This document shows positions 1-8,118 of a DNA stretch of 64,000 bases, piece after piece. How positions within the stretch are numbered: position 1 is the first letter of the stretch; each line of letters begins with the position of its first letter. The notes under the pieces are model-generated. The model saw only the letters and a list, made by a program, of their open reading frames with translations. It made no database searches and was not told the DNA's origin. Origin of the DNA: Aquimarina sp. MAR_2010_214 (GTDB lineage Bacteria > Bacteroidota > Bacteroidia > Flavobacteriales > Flavobacteriaceae); the NCBI RefSeq assembly GCF_002846555.1, contig NZ_PJMS01000001.1, forward strand, positions 2,976,001 to 3,040,000, in the 5' to 3' direction. Position numbers and translations under genes: made by a program.

Positions 1-207
1 TTGGATTTTTTTTAGCACATCAAAACCAGTCATGTCTGTCATCTGGATGTCTAGAAAAATGATATCCGGCTTTAATTCAAGAATAGATTGTATAGCTTCT
101 TTACCAGAAGATGCTTCAAAAATATAATCTGTTACTTTGGCTTCTGTAATTAATTTTGAAATTCTTTTTCTGGCCAAAGCTTCATCATCAACAATCAGTA
201 TTTTCAT
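1..207 (-). CDS. Response regulator, N-terminal part (runs off window)
   Basis: Only the first 69 codons are inside the window; the gene continues beyond position 1. The start codon is the ATG read from 207. The protein opens MKILIVDDEALARKRISKLI and continues to IIFLDIQMTDMTGFDVLKK, which is the start of a CheY-like receiver domain: the DDE acidic pocket at residues 7-9 and the phospho-acceptor Asp in FLDIQM. The opening is typical of LytTR-type regulators in Bacteroidota, which are paired with a LytS/YehU-like kinase, but the DNA-binding domain is outside the window, so the subfamily is inferred. No partner kinase lies on this side. Confidence 0.85.
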   Translation of the reverse strand, partial: MKILIVDDEALARKRISKLITEAKVTDYIFEASSGKEAIQSILELKPDIIFLDIQMTDMTGFDVLKKIQ

Positions 208-420
208 AATAATGAATCTAGGTAAGTATACCGTTTTAAAGATGCATATAATGTAAACTTTTAATTTATAGTATCAAACCATTTTTAAGGTGTCAGGATA
301 TAAAAACCGACCTAAGTAAACGAAACGTTGAGTAAATTGTCAAAAAAATGATAATTATAACCTATTTCATGATATTTTGACTCAATTATTTACATAGTAA
401 TTTATCATATTTGATGTATA

Positions 421-463
421 AACGATCATGAAATAACTTCTTAAAATATAACGATCATGAAAT
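421..463. repeat. 14-bp direct repeat overlapping a start codon
   Basis: AACGATCATGAAAT occurs at 421-434 and again, perfectly, at 450-463, a period of 29 bp. The second copy contains the start codon of the following gene; the ATG in the first copy is followed at once by a stop (ATG AAA TAA). It may be a local duplication or a regulator site. Confidence 0.6.
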
Positions 464-1695
464 TTAAAATATTTATAATTCTTCTTTTAACAACTTTATC
501 TGGCTATACACAAAGTTTAAATGAACTATACAAAAAAAGTATCGAAGCATATAAAAGTAAAGATTATAAAACCTTCGAGAAACTTAATTTAGAAGCCTTA
601 AAATTACATCCTTCGCAGCCTACAATATTGTTTAATTTGGCAGCTTCCTATGTTCTTAATAGAAAGAATGAAAAAGCTTTTGAAGTTTTGAGTGCTTTAC
701 AGAGTTGGAATGCCGAACTAAAATTCGAAGATGAAGATTTTAAACACCTTTTGGAAGAAAAGAAGTTTATAAACGAATTACAGAAAAAAGCATCTTTTTT
801 TTCAGCACAAAAAGAATCAAGCTCTATTCTTTTTGAGATATCGAACAAATACCATATCGAAGATGTTGTTGTGATAGAAGATATTGCTTATCTAACCGAT
901 ATAAGAAATGGAGTTATCATTACATATAATCTAAAAACCAAAAAATCTGAAGAACTCCTATCTTTAGCAGGGGCTGCTTTTGCAATTATAAAAGGAGTAG
1001 ATAAGAACTTTATTTGGGTGTCATCATCTATGTTTCCGAACTATAGTAAATATGATAAAGAGCAAAATAATAAGGCATTTGTTTATAAAATAAATATTAA
1101 AAATAGAAATATAGTAACCAAAATAGAGATACCAGAAGAAGCTGTTATTGGGAGTATGGTTTTAGCTAAGAATAATAAAATATATGCAACTAATTCTGTA
1201 TCGCCAAAAATATTTGTAATAGATGCCAATAAAGGAATCCTCGAAAATTCTTTTGAAATCAAAGATGCTTTTAATCTACAAGGAATAACTTTAGATACAG
1301 CACAGCAAAATATATTTGTCGCCGATTATATAAAAGGAATAATGAAATTGAATATAACTAACTTTTCTGATCCCATATGGTATACATCTGATGCATATTT
1401 ATTAAAAGGTATCGATGGTTTGACTTGTATTAATAATAAAACGCTAATAGCTATTCAAAATAATTCGAACCCTAAAAAAGTAATAAAACTTACTATAGAT
1501 ACTAATACAGTAACTAAGATTGAAATTTTGGATAATGCATTACCTTCTAAAGGCGAACCTACGAATGGTAAATTATATAAAGAAAAAAAATACCTTTATA
1601 TTTCAAATAGCCAATGGCCCTTTTATGATAAAAAGAATGCTCCATTAATTGATAAATGGGAACCGCAAAAAATTAGAATTTTTAATACGCTCTGA
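457..1695 (+). CDS. Secreted TPR / beta-propeller protein of unknown function
   Basis: The 412-residue product begins with a signal peptide (hydrophobic residues 4-16, cleavage after about GYTQS). Residues 22-110 look like one or two TPR helices (LYKKSIEAYKSKDYKTFEKL, then TILFNLAASYVLNRKNEKAF). From about 125 onward it is a beta-rich repeat region resembling SMP-30/gluconolactonase or NHL six-bladed propellers (for example KIYATNSVSPKIFVID and QNIFVADYIKGIMKL). Such proteins usually act in the periplasm or outside the cell as lactonases or binding scaffolds; no catalytic metal site could be assigned by eye. The stop codon is followed one base later by the GNAT start, so the two are probably co-transcribed. 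Confidence 0.6.
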   Translation: MKFKIFIILLLTTLSGYTQSLNELYKKSIEAYKSKDYKTFEKLNLEALKLHPSQPTILFNLAASYVLNRKNEKAFEVLSALQSWNAELKFEDEDFKHLLEEKKFINELQKKASFFSAQKESSSILFEISNKYHIEDVVVIEDIAYLTDIRNGVIITYNLKTKKSEELLSLAGAAFAIIKGVDKNFIWVSSSMFPNYSKYDKEQNNKAFVYKINIKNRNIVTKIEIPEEAVIGSMVLAKNNKIYATNSVSPKIFVIDANKGILENSFEIKDAFNLQGITLDTAQQNIFVADYIKGIMKLNITNFSDPIWYTSDAYLLKGIDGLTCINNKTLIAIQNNSNPKKVIKLTIDTNTVTKIEILDNALPSKGEPTNGKLYKEKKYLYISNSQWPFYDKKNAPLIDKWEPQKIRIFNTL

Positions 1696-1696
1696 A

Positions 1697-2137
1697 ATGT
1701 CTAAAGAGAAAATTATCAGATATTCAGAAGAACAACTATCAGAAATTAAGAACATATTTTTTCTAAACGTTCCTGAATATTTTGCAGAAAAAGAATGGTA
1801 CGATCTTACAAATTACTTAAAAATACATGGTAAAACGTATTTTGTTGTGAAAAATGAGAGGGAGATAATCGGTTGTGGGGGGTATCATAAAAGTAATGAT
1901 ACTACAGCAAGGTTGTCGTGGGATTTTATTCACCCTGAGTTTAAAGGAAAGGGGATAGGAAGAAAAATGATATTACATTGTATAGAAGAGATAGAAAAAG
2001 ATGTAAGTAATGATAGTATTGAAGTATGGACTTCGCAGCATGCACATCAGTTTTATGCCAAATTTGGATTAAAAACTTATGATATCAAAGAGAATTATTG
2101 GGAAGAAGGTCTGCATCTTTATAAAATGAGATCATGA
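1697..2137 (+). CDS. GNAT family N-acetyltransferase
   Basis: The frame is open from 1649, but the start at 1697 (MSKEKIIRYSEEQL) is preferred because it follows the upstream stop codon directly and removes a 47-bp overlap. The 146-residue product has the GNAT fold: the beta4 strand ARLSWDFIHPEFKG, the acetyl-CoA pyrophosphate loop KGKGIGRKMILH (Q/RxxGxG/A type), and a C-terminal HQFYAKFGLKTYDI segment where the Tyr general acid usually lies. The substrate cannot be told from sequence. Confidence 0.85.
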   Translation: MSKEKIIRYSEEQLSEIKNIFFLNVPEYFAEKEWYDLTNYLKIHGKTYFVVKNEREIIGCGGYHKSNDTTARLSWDFIHPEFKGKGIGRKMILHCIEEIEKDVSNDSIEVWTSQHAHQFYAKFGLKTYDIKENYWEEGLHLYKMRS

Positions 2138-2173
2138 CTGTTTGTAAAATTTCTTTCTTTGAGATTATATGTA

Positions 2174-2309
2174 CTAATTTAAATGCATTTTCATTCCTTC
2201 ATGAGAATCTATAAAACCAATTGATTTATAAAATTTAAGAGCTTTTGGTCATTTTTTATCGGTCGTTAACTGCTATCACATCGTTTTTTATAGCTTTTCT
2301 GAACTTCAT
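2174..2309 (-). pseudogene. Internally deleted GNAT acetyltransferase relic
   Basis: On the minus strand, reading from 2309, the DNA gives MKFRKAIKNDVIAVND, a typical GNAT N-terminus, and then hits a stop. A few bases on, in another frame, it gives ALKFYKSIGFIDSHEGMKMHLN followed by a stop at 2174-2176, which is a typical GNAT C-terminus. About 100 residues of the middle, including the acetyl-CoA loop, are missing. This is a gene collapsed by an internal deletion, lying next to an intact GNAT gene on the other strand. Confidence 0.7.
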
Positions 2310-2371
2310 GATTTTTTAAAGTAAGAATATTTTCTGAACAATCTATTATGAAATGTGGCATGATACTGATT

Positions 2372-3208
2372 TTAGTTATTTAATCTGGAGTTCCAAATAC
2401 CTGTAATTGCAGTTTCTTTTACATATGCTGAAAAATCTTTGGGTTTCCTGCCTAATACTTCTTCTATATCATTGGTAATTTCAGAATTAGTTGGATTTCC
2501 TAGAACTTCTGAGAACAAATATTCGATTAACCAGATAAAATCAGCGGGTACTCCCTGTTGTTTCATAACATTTGTATAGGCAGGAAGAGCTATTGGGGTA
2601 AAGTTGATTTTTCTTCCTGTGGCTTCAGAGATCTCTTGAATTACCTCTTTAAACGTAAGTTGTCTTGAGCCAGTTAATTGATAAATTTTACCATTGTGTT
2701 TCCTATTTAATAAAGCCTCTACTACAACATCTGAAATATCATCAGTATCCACATATGGTACTTTGATTTCTGCTTGTGGTAATGCAACAAAACCTTCAAT
2801 AATTGGTTCTAAAAAAAAGCTCTCGCTAAAATTTTGATTAAACCAACTTGCTCTAACAATAGTATAGTCTATTGCAGAGTGGATAACAACTTGTTCGCAT
2901 AATTCGGCTTCTCGTTCACCTTTTCCTGATAGAAGGACCATTTTTTTTATGTTACTTTTTTTCGCTTGTTTGGTTAATTCTTCAATAGCTTCCAAAGCTC
3001 CAGGTACTGCCAAATCTGGTTGAAAAGTGATATAAACTTTATCCATACCTCTTAATACTTCAGACCATTCTTCAGGTTTTTTCCAATCAAATGGAGGGGA
3101 TGCTGATCGCGAGCCAATTCTAACATGGTGTCCAATTTTAACTAATTTATTTGCTACTTTTCGACCGGTCTTTCCAGTTCCGCCGATTACTAAAATATTT
3201 TCTTTCAT
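2372..3208 (-). CDS. NmrA-like NAD(P)-binding (atypical SDR) protein
   Basis: The 278-residue protein starts with the dinucleotide-binding strand ENILVIGGTGKTGRKVANKL (GxxGxxG) and contains TIVRASWFNQNF and VPYVDTDDISDVVVEALL, features of the NmrA/YtfG group of atypical short-chain dehydrogenases. These act as NAD(P)H-dependent quinone reductases or redox sensors; the substrate is unknown. It is the last gene of an AraC-DUF1772-NmrA run; only 20 bp separate it from the DUF1772 gene. Confidence 0.85.
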   Translation of the reverse strand: MKENILVIGGTGKTGRKVANKLVKIGHHVRIGSRSASPPFDWKKPEEWSEVLRGMDKVYITFQPDLAVPGALEAIEELTKQAKKSNIKKMVLLSGKGEREAELCEQVVIHSAIDYTIVRASWFNQNFSESFFLEPIIEGFVALPQAEIKVPYVDTDDISDVVVEALLNRKHNGKIYQLTGSRQLTFKEVIQEISEATGRKINFTPIALPAYTNVMKQQGVPADFIWLIEYLFSEVLGNPTNSEITNDIEEVLGRKPKDFSAYVKETAITGIWNSRLNN

Positions 3209-3228
3209 AATTTAATTTTGTGTATAGA

Positions 3229-3723
3229 TTAATCTTTTATTAAAAATGTTATTGTTAGTAATAGAAATGAAATACTAGAACTAATCGTTCTTATTAGGTG
3301 TAAGCGATTCCATTTAATTTCAAATGAGTCACGTAGGATTCTTAATTCTTCAATATTTAGAGTATTTAAGTCAGATTTATCTAGCACTTCGTTTAGGGGT
3401 ACATTTCCGAAAATGGTTATCAGTACCACGCCAAAAAAGTATAGTAGAGTAGATGAAATAAGTAGCCATATTAGTGTGGTTGATACGTTTCTAAAGACAT
3501 ATGTATTGATTAGATTTAGAAAGACAGGACCAAAAAAGACAATAAAAAATGCTGGATTTAGTATTGTTCTATTCATTTGTTGAAAGGCTTGTAAATAGCT
3601 GAAATTATCTAATTTACCTATCCCAGAAATAACCGTGTTAGACCATGTAAAACATAAGCCTGCTGATAGTCCAGTTAATAAAACAGTTAACAGGAGTGAG
3701 GTAAGTTTTAATGAAAGTTCCAT
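3229..3723 (-). CDS. DUF1772 membrane protein
   Basis: A 164-residue integral membrane protein with four predicted helices (about residues 8-30, 52-75, 82-105 and 143-162). The segments GLSAGLCFTWSNTVISGIGK and the Asn/Arg-containing QQMNRTILNP match the DUF1772 (anthrone oxygenase-like) family. It lies between an AraC regulator and an NmrA-like reductase, a common arrangement in Flavobacteriaceae, which suggests a small regulated redox or detoxification unit. The actual reaction is not known. Confidence 0.75.
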   Translation of the reverse strand: MELSLKLTSLLLTVLLTGLSAGLCFTWSNTVISGIGKLDNFSYLQAFQQMNRTILNPAFFIVFFGPVFLNLINTYVFRNVSTTLIWLLISSTLLYFFGVVLITIFGNVPLNEVLDKSDLNTLNIEELRILRDSFEIKWNRLHLIRTISSSISFLLLTITFLIKD

Positions 3724-3813
3724 AGTATTTCCTATTATTTAATGAATCAAAGATGCTTCAGAATAGGGAATAGAACTTGTTGCTAAAGGATAATTATTTG
3801 TTCGAAAAGAAAT

Positions 3814-4668
3814 TTACTTGATTTGGCTAGGGCGATATCCAAACTTTTTTTCAAAGGCATTTGAAAATGAACCAAGACTTTCATAACCAACATGCCATGC
3901 AGCTTCCTGTACTGTAGCTTCTTGATTTCTGATCATTTTATGTGCTAGAGTAAGTCGTTCATTTTGAAGATATTTAAATACAGGAACCCCAAATAACTCT
4001 TTAAAATTTTTCTTTAGTTTAAATGTGTTCAGACCAATCTGTTGAGAAAGCTCTGATAATGATGGTGGTGTGTCTATGTTTTCTGAAAGAATTTTTTTAG
4101 CCAGTTGTAATCTTTCTCTTTCTTGTTGAGGAATCGATGATTTAGATGCTATAGAAAGCTGACCAAAGAAATGAGCCAACAAAGAAGTCATTTGACTTTT
4201 AAAAAACATCATTTTAGCCTTTCCTTCATATCTGGTATGAAAAACTTGCTCTACAATAGATTGCATTTCAGGAGTCATTAAAAAATGAGGGCCTTCAACA
4301 TAATGATCTTTTGGATGTACTAACTGGTGAAGCATTTCACCAAATAATTCGCCTTCTTGATTTGGTAGTTTATCAAGATTACTGGTAGATGTTGCAATTA
4401 CAATACACTCTAGTGGTTTAGAAGCAGAAACTGTGTGTTCGAACTCTACTTTTTGATCTGCATAAAATGAAAGTGCTAAACCTTTTGTATGGTTAAATAT
4501 CTTTTGTTGATCACCATATTTAACTGCCAGATCAACGTTTCCTGAACCATAGAAAGCAACAGCAATAACAGATTCATCAAAAAGACATGAATCAATCGAA
4601 GGTTCATTTGAGTTGGCTGTCTCTACCAAAATGGTAAAATCATTGATATCAATTATATCCCTGGTCAT
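3814..4668 (-). CDS. AraC family transcriptional regulator
   Basis: The 284-residue protein has a variable N-terminal sensor region (about 1-185) and a C-terminal double helix-turn-helix: LSELSQQIGLNTFKLKKNF, then VQEAAWHVGYESLGSFSNAF, ending GYRPSQIK. This matches the AraC/XylS DNA-binding domain. It is the first gene of the run with DUF1772 and the NmrA-like protein, so it probably controls them; no inducer can be named. Confidence 0.9.
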   Translation of the reverse strand: MTRDIIDINDFTILVETANSNEPSIDSCLFDESVIAVAFYGSGNVDLAVKYGDQQKIFNHTKGLALSFYADQKVEFEHTVSASKPLECIVIATSTSNLDKLPNQEGELFGEMLHQLVHPKDHYVEGPHFLMTPEMQSIVEQVFHTRYEGKAKMMFFKSQMTSLLAHFFGQLSIASKSSIPQQERERLQLAKKILSENIDTPPSLSELSQQIGLNTFKLKKNFKELFGVPVFKYLQNERLTLAHKMIRNQEATVQEAAWHVGYESLGSFSNAFEKKFGYRPSQIK

Positions 4669-4777
4669 GACATCCTGTTTTTAGGATTGATTAAACTAAT
4701 AGCTACTTCAATTTTTCAATAGAAGAAGCAAATACGTTCATTCTTTTTGATTGTTGAATTTCAAAAATTAATTCGAG

Positions 4778-4903
4778 ATGCTCCAGAACAAAGTTATATC
4801 AATTTATTGTGTAATAGATAATCCATTAGAAGAAATGAATTTTGAAAAATACCACATACATACGTTTCTAGATAATGAGGAGTTGATTGCAGTACAGATG
4901 TAA
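4778..4903 (+). pseudogene. IS982-type transposase N-terminal relic
   Basis: A 41-codon reading frame, MLQNKVISIYCVIDNPLEEM..., resembles the first residues of IS982-family transposases (M..KI..IY.IID), then drifts and stops. No catalytic residues, inverted repeats or target duplication are visible nearby. It is probably the decayed end of an old insertion sequence; the match rests on a short segment and is tentative. Confidence 0.35.
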
Positions 4904-4940
4904 TAGGGTTGTTGCTGCTGTTAAGTATAGGTTTGGTTAA

Positions 4941-4979
4941 AAAAAAGGGATGAATCTTTTAAAGATTCATCCCTTTTTT
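4941..4979 (-). terminator. Rho-independent terminator after the TonB receptor gene
   Basis: GGGATGAATCTTT is followed almost directly by its complement AAAGATTCATCCC (stem within 4947-4973), flanked by A-runs on the left and T-runs on the right. It would work in both directions, but the gene that ends here is the minus-strand TonB receptor, stop codon at 4983. Confidence 0.85.
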
Positions 4980-4982
4980 GTG

Positions 4983-7094
4983 TTAAAATCGGTATTGAAC
5001 AAATGCCGAAAAATTCCTTCCCGGATCATTAATTGGTACTCGTTCAAAACCAGCTTGATTTTTAAAAGAAAAATTCAAGTGATTATTATAGGTAACATCA
5101 AAAACATTAAGCGCAGCTACACCTATTGTAATGCTCTCTATTGGTTTTACACCGAGTCGTATATCCAAAGTAGTATATCCTTTGGTTTCTTGCTCCCTAA
5201 ACGAGGTAGCAATTTCTTCTTGTTTAGCAGTTAATGTATAATTTACATTTACCCAAAACCTCTCTTTCTCAAAACCTAAATCCAAACGTGTAACAAGTGG
5301 AGGTGTGAGAGGTAGAGATTCATTAAGATCTTTATTTTGGGTATATGCATAGGATAATTCAGTTTTAAAACTAAAATCCTGAAGAAACCCTATTTTTGCG
5401 AGCACTTCGAATCCTGTTTTATAAGATTCATCAGTATTTACAAAACGTTTTACCTCCTGTGGTTGGGCATTAGGCATGAATTTTCGCTCTAAAGTAGGAT
5501 CAATAACAGGAACAATATAATTTTCATAGATTGAATAGTAAGTTGAGATACCATATTTGAATGTATTGATAAAGCTATGCTTTATATCCCATTTTCCCTT
5601 AATTCCTATTTCAAATTGATTGTTAACTTCTGCATCTAAAAAAGGATTTCCTACATATTCATAAGGATCTTGCCCAACTGTAAAGTGATTAATGTAACGT
5701 TCTATCATATTTGCCGAACGTACTCCTCTTCCGTAAGCAAATTCTATCATAAAATTGCTTGTTGGAATATACTTTACAGAAGAAGTCACACTAATATTAT
5801 TTTCTGTTCTTTTACCTAAATCAGGATATAATATATTAAAATCTGCTTCAGGATCCTGGATGTTAGAAGCAATTAAGTCGTACCTAATCCCTGCTGTTAA
5901 GAGGGTTTTGTTAGAGATAGCATATTTTCCTTCGGTAAAAACACCGTAATCATTTATATATGAATCTTGCCATACCTTGTCATCAAAACTCATAGGGTTA
6001 TCCAATGGTTCTCCCATCATATTACGTTTAACTAATCTGGTTCTTAAGCCATCCCGAGCGACTAAGAAAGCATCAACTCCAGAGTAGATGGTTAGCTTAT
6101 CTGAAGGAATGAGCTTGAATTCAATTTTTCCTCCAAAAGTAGCTGCATCAATTGTAGAAATGGCTTCGGTCATCCTAAAACTAGGTCTATTAGTATTAGA
6201 CATAATATGATCTACATAAGAATAGTAACTCTTAGCATTTATCTCTTTTAAAAGACCATCTGAATTAGTGAATCTATAGTCTAGAGATAATATAGAGCTA
6301 TTATCTTCATCGGTATCCATAGGTAAACCTGCATGTAATACATCTCTACCAAAAGATTGTCTCCAGCCTGCCTGAAGTCTTTGGTTATCACTAAGATCGT
6401 ACCCTACCTTTAAACCATAATCGATACTTCTAAATGATGAGGGGATTTCAGTTTCATCTCCATCTTTATAATTTCCAAAATCTCTAAAACCAAAGTTTCC
6501 TGTAATATCAAACTTAGAAGATACTTGTTGTAATTTTAGCATAGATACAGATGAATTACCATTGCTTTCATATCCAGAATTTACACTTCCATGAAGTCCT
6601 TTTTCGGCTAAATATGTCTTTTGTGTCACCAGATTAATAATTCCGGCAAAAGTGGCTCCATAGCGTACCGAATATGGTCCTTTTATGACCTCAATTTTTT
6701 CAATTTCTTCAGGGATAACATGAGTAGTTATTGGATCCATCCTGTTGGGGCAAGCATGCATCACTTTTGTTCCTCCATCAAATTGAATATTTAACTGCTC
6801 ATATTGCGAGGCTCTAAACGATGGATCAATCGCATAGTTGCCTCTCTTTATTAATGAGAACCCATTTAAGTCTTTGAATAGATCAGCTACATTTCTGGGT
6901 TGTACTATTTTTTTTGCTATTTCAGTTTTTACGCTTGTCATTACTGGATCTGTATTAGTTTGACCAGTAATAATTACGGTACTTAGTTTTATGGGTTTTG
7001 TTGTTAATGTATCGTTTTTTTTCTCTTTGTTTTCCTGCCCCAATAATGCGATAGGGAACAGGGCGCATATAATTGCGATGTGTTTTAGTTTCAT
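4983..7094 (-). CDS. TonB-dependent outer-membrane receptor, copper (OprC/NosA-like)
   Basis: The start at 7094 gives a signal peptide (MKLKHIAIICALFPIALLG); the frame also opens 14 codons earlier. The 703-residue protein has an N-terminal plug (about 40-160; IEKIEVIKGPYSVRYG at the plug end), a long beta-barrel, and a C-terminal aromatic (QYRF). The plug carries CPNRM (C115, M119) and the barrel carries HIM (H296, M298). This is the CxxxM plus HxM pair that binds copper in Pseudomonas OprC, and the spacing between the two halves (about 181 residues) is close to OprC as I remember it. Copper import is therefore a better call than the siderophore or cobalamin default. A small CNGKC-motif protein lies upstream on the same strand, 306 bp away. 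Confidence 0.8.
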   Translation of the reverse strand: MKLKHIAIICALFPIALLGQENKEKKNDTLTTKPIKLSTVIITGQTNTDPVMTSVKTEIAKKIVQPRNVADLFKDLNGFSLIKRGNYAIDPSFRASQYEQLNIQFDGGTKVMHACPNRMDPITTHVIPEEIEKIEVIKGPYSVRYGATFAGIINLVTQKTYLAEKGLHGSVNSGYESNGNSSVSMLKLQQVSSKFDITGNFGFRDFGNYKDGDETEIPSSFRSIDYGLKVGYDLSDNQRLQAGWRQSFGRDVLHAGLPMDTDEDNSSILSLDYRFTNSDGLLKEINAKSYYSYVDHIMSNTNRPSFRMTEAISTIDAATFGGKIEFKLIPSDKLTIYSGVDAFLVARDGLRTRLVKRNMMGEPLDNPMSFDDKVWQDSYINDYGVFTEGKYAISNKTLLTAGIRYDLIASNIQDPEADFNILYPDLGKRTENNISVTSSVKYIPTSNFMIEFAYGRGVRSANMIERYINHFTVGQDPYEYVGNPFLDAEVNNQFEIGIKGKWDIKHSFINTFKYGISTYYSIYENYIVPVIDPTLERKFMPNAQPQEVKRFVNTDESYKTGFEVLAKIGFLQDFSFKTELSYAYTQNKDLNESLPLTPPLVTRLDLGFEKERFWVNVNYTLTAKQEEIATSFREQETKGYTTLDIRLGVKPIESITIGVAALNVFDVTYNNHLNFSFKNQAGFERVPINDPGRNFSAFVQYRF

Positions 7095-7327
7095 TCTTAA
7101 ATAAAAAATAATAGACAATAGTTTAACTAGAATCACTTAAAAGTGTTCTAGAGTTATCATTAGTAACCTGAGTGTGATGTAAACTAAAATGTTAGACAAA
7201 GTGCCAATTCAATTGGTTTTTCAGAATAACCTCTCGATTTCGCTCAATATGATATAGAGAAAAACTGTGCTTCGGCAAGTTTAGTAAGCTTATAGAGAAC
7301 ACTTCTTTTTGAATAAAAAGTAGTATT

Positions 7328-7360
7328 CTCGATACAATCCTACTTCGTTGGATTACTCGA
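7328..7360. repeat. Small dyad element in the gap between receptor and CNGKC gene
   Basis: CTCGA flanks an AATCC...GGATT dyad (7336-7340 and 7350-7354). A related CTCGATTTCGCTCAA run lies at about 7231. The sequence looks like the short dispersed intergenic repeats seen in flavobacterial genomes; copy number cannot be judged from one window. The rest of 7095-7400 shows no gene. Confidence 0.3.
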
Positions 7361-7400
7361 ATTAAGATGATGTTTTACATCAAATACAGGCTAAAAAGGT

Positions 7401-7772
7401 CTATATTTCTCTAGGTGGATGAAAGACATTAGATGAAACACCTTCTGTAATAAAGGCTTGATAATAAATTAATTTCTGACTATTGTATAAGTGTGCAGTT
7501 GGTGCCAGTGATAGATCCAGATAAGAACAATAGAAGGTTTCCTTCCAATTTACAAAATGAGTTGGTAGTTGTTTCTGGTCATTAGAAGGCTCAATAGTTA
7601 TCTTGGTAAGATAACACTTGCCATTACATTGAAGTTGTGGTCTCTCTTTATTTTCACATAATTGCTCTACAAAACTATCTATGTCTAAATAATACCATCC
7701 GTAAATAATAGAAAGTTGGAGGCTATTGCCTAGAAGAAGGAATGATAATAGTATAGAAAATACATACTTCAT
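7401..7772 (-). CDS. Small secreted CNGKC-motif protein, possibly metal-related
   Basis: The start at 7772 (MKYVFSILLSFLLLGNSLQLS) is preferred over the longer frame from 7790: it gives a clean N-terminal hydrophobic segment, and the promoter box would sit inside the longer ORF. The 123-residue protein has a Cys-containing centre with LQCNGKCYLTK and a further Cys in TFYCSYLD, and ends VFHPPREI. I recall similar small proteins with a CNGKC core and an HPP tail beside metal TonB receptors in Bacteroidota. A role in copper handling is inferred from that and from the neighbouring receptor; no biochemical function is known to me. Confidence 0.6.
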   Translation of the reverse strand: MKYVFSILLSFLLLGNSLQLSIIYGWYYLDIDSFVEQLCENKERPQLQCNGKCYLTKITIEPSNDQKQLPTHFVNWKETFYCSYLDLSLAPTAHLYNSQKLIYYQAFITEGVSSNVFHPPREI

Positions 7773-7776
7773 ATTA

Positions 7777-7784
7777 CAAAAATA
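7777..7784 (-). promoter_or_regulatory. -7 promoter box TATTTTTG, four bases before the start codon
   Basis: On the minus strand TATTTTTG matches the Bacteroidota -7 consensus TAnnTTTG and is followed by four bases and the ATG at 7772. Transcription would start at or next to the start codon, giving a leaderless message. No -33 TTG is seen at the right distance, which suggests activator dependence. Confidence 0.55.
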
Positions 7785-7806
7785 GCACACCGCACGAATC
7801 TATTTA

Positions 7807-7820
7807 GTAACATATGTTAC
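7807..7820. promoter_or_regulatory. Perfect 14-bp palindrome GTAACATATGTTAC
   Basis: A perfect dyad of the Crp/Fnr-like shape (GTAAC-N4-GTTAC). Its centre (7813.5) lies about 42 bp upstream of the transcription start predicted for the minus-strand CNGKC gene, the classic class II activator position. The cydA start is about 300 bp to the right. Confidence 0.55.
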
Positions 7821-7853
7821 ATATAAAAAAATGTGTTTAAAAAATACTAATAT

Positions 7854-7867
7854 GTAACCAAGGTTAC
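7854..7867. promoter_or_regulatory. Second GTAAC/GTTAC dyad (GTAACCAAGGTTAC)
   Basis: Arms GTAACC and GGTTAC with a two-base centre, the same half-site as the palindrome 47 bp to the left. Two matching sites in one divergent intergenic region suggest a single regulator acting on the CNGKC gene, on cydAB, or on both. Confidence 0.5.
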
Positions 7868-8079
7868 CAAAAATTTAAGCAATCAATAGTAATTTTGAAA
7901 CAGAAATTTTTCTTGTGATTGATAAAAAATTATAAGAAAAAACAACAAAAGAAACCTATAGCGACAAAAACTTCTTTAATAAAACTATGAGTAGTACAAA
8001 ATTGTTACTATTATTATTAAATATGAGTAATTATAGGTTTAAATAACACTTCTAAATGTTAAAGATTATACGTATTGTA

Positions 8080-8087
8080 TATCTTTG
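8080..8087 (+). promoter_or_regulatory. -7 promoter box TATCTTTG for cydAB
   Basis: TATCTTTG fits TAnnTTTG and lies 31 bp before the cydA start codon. No clear -33 TTG at 17-23 bp upstream. Apart from this box and the two dyads, the 346-bp gap 7773-8118 shows no gene. Confidence 0.5.
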
Positions 8088-8118
8088 CTAAAGCATTTGC
8101 ATAATTTAAATATTTAGT

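Noticed and set aside
4950..5234. Plus-strand 94-codon ORF over the TonB gene end
   Set aside because: It begins inside a terminator hairpin and is antisense to a conserved beta-barrel coding region.
7807..7867. The GTAAC dyads as a terminator
   Set aside because: No T-run follows either dyad and no gene ends there.
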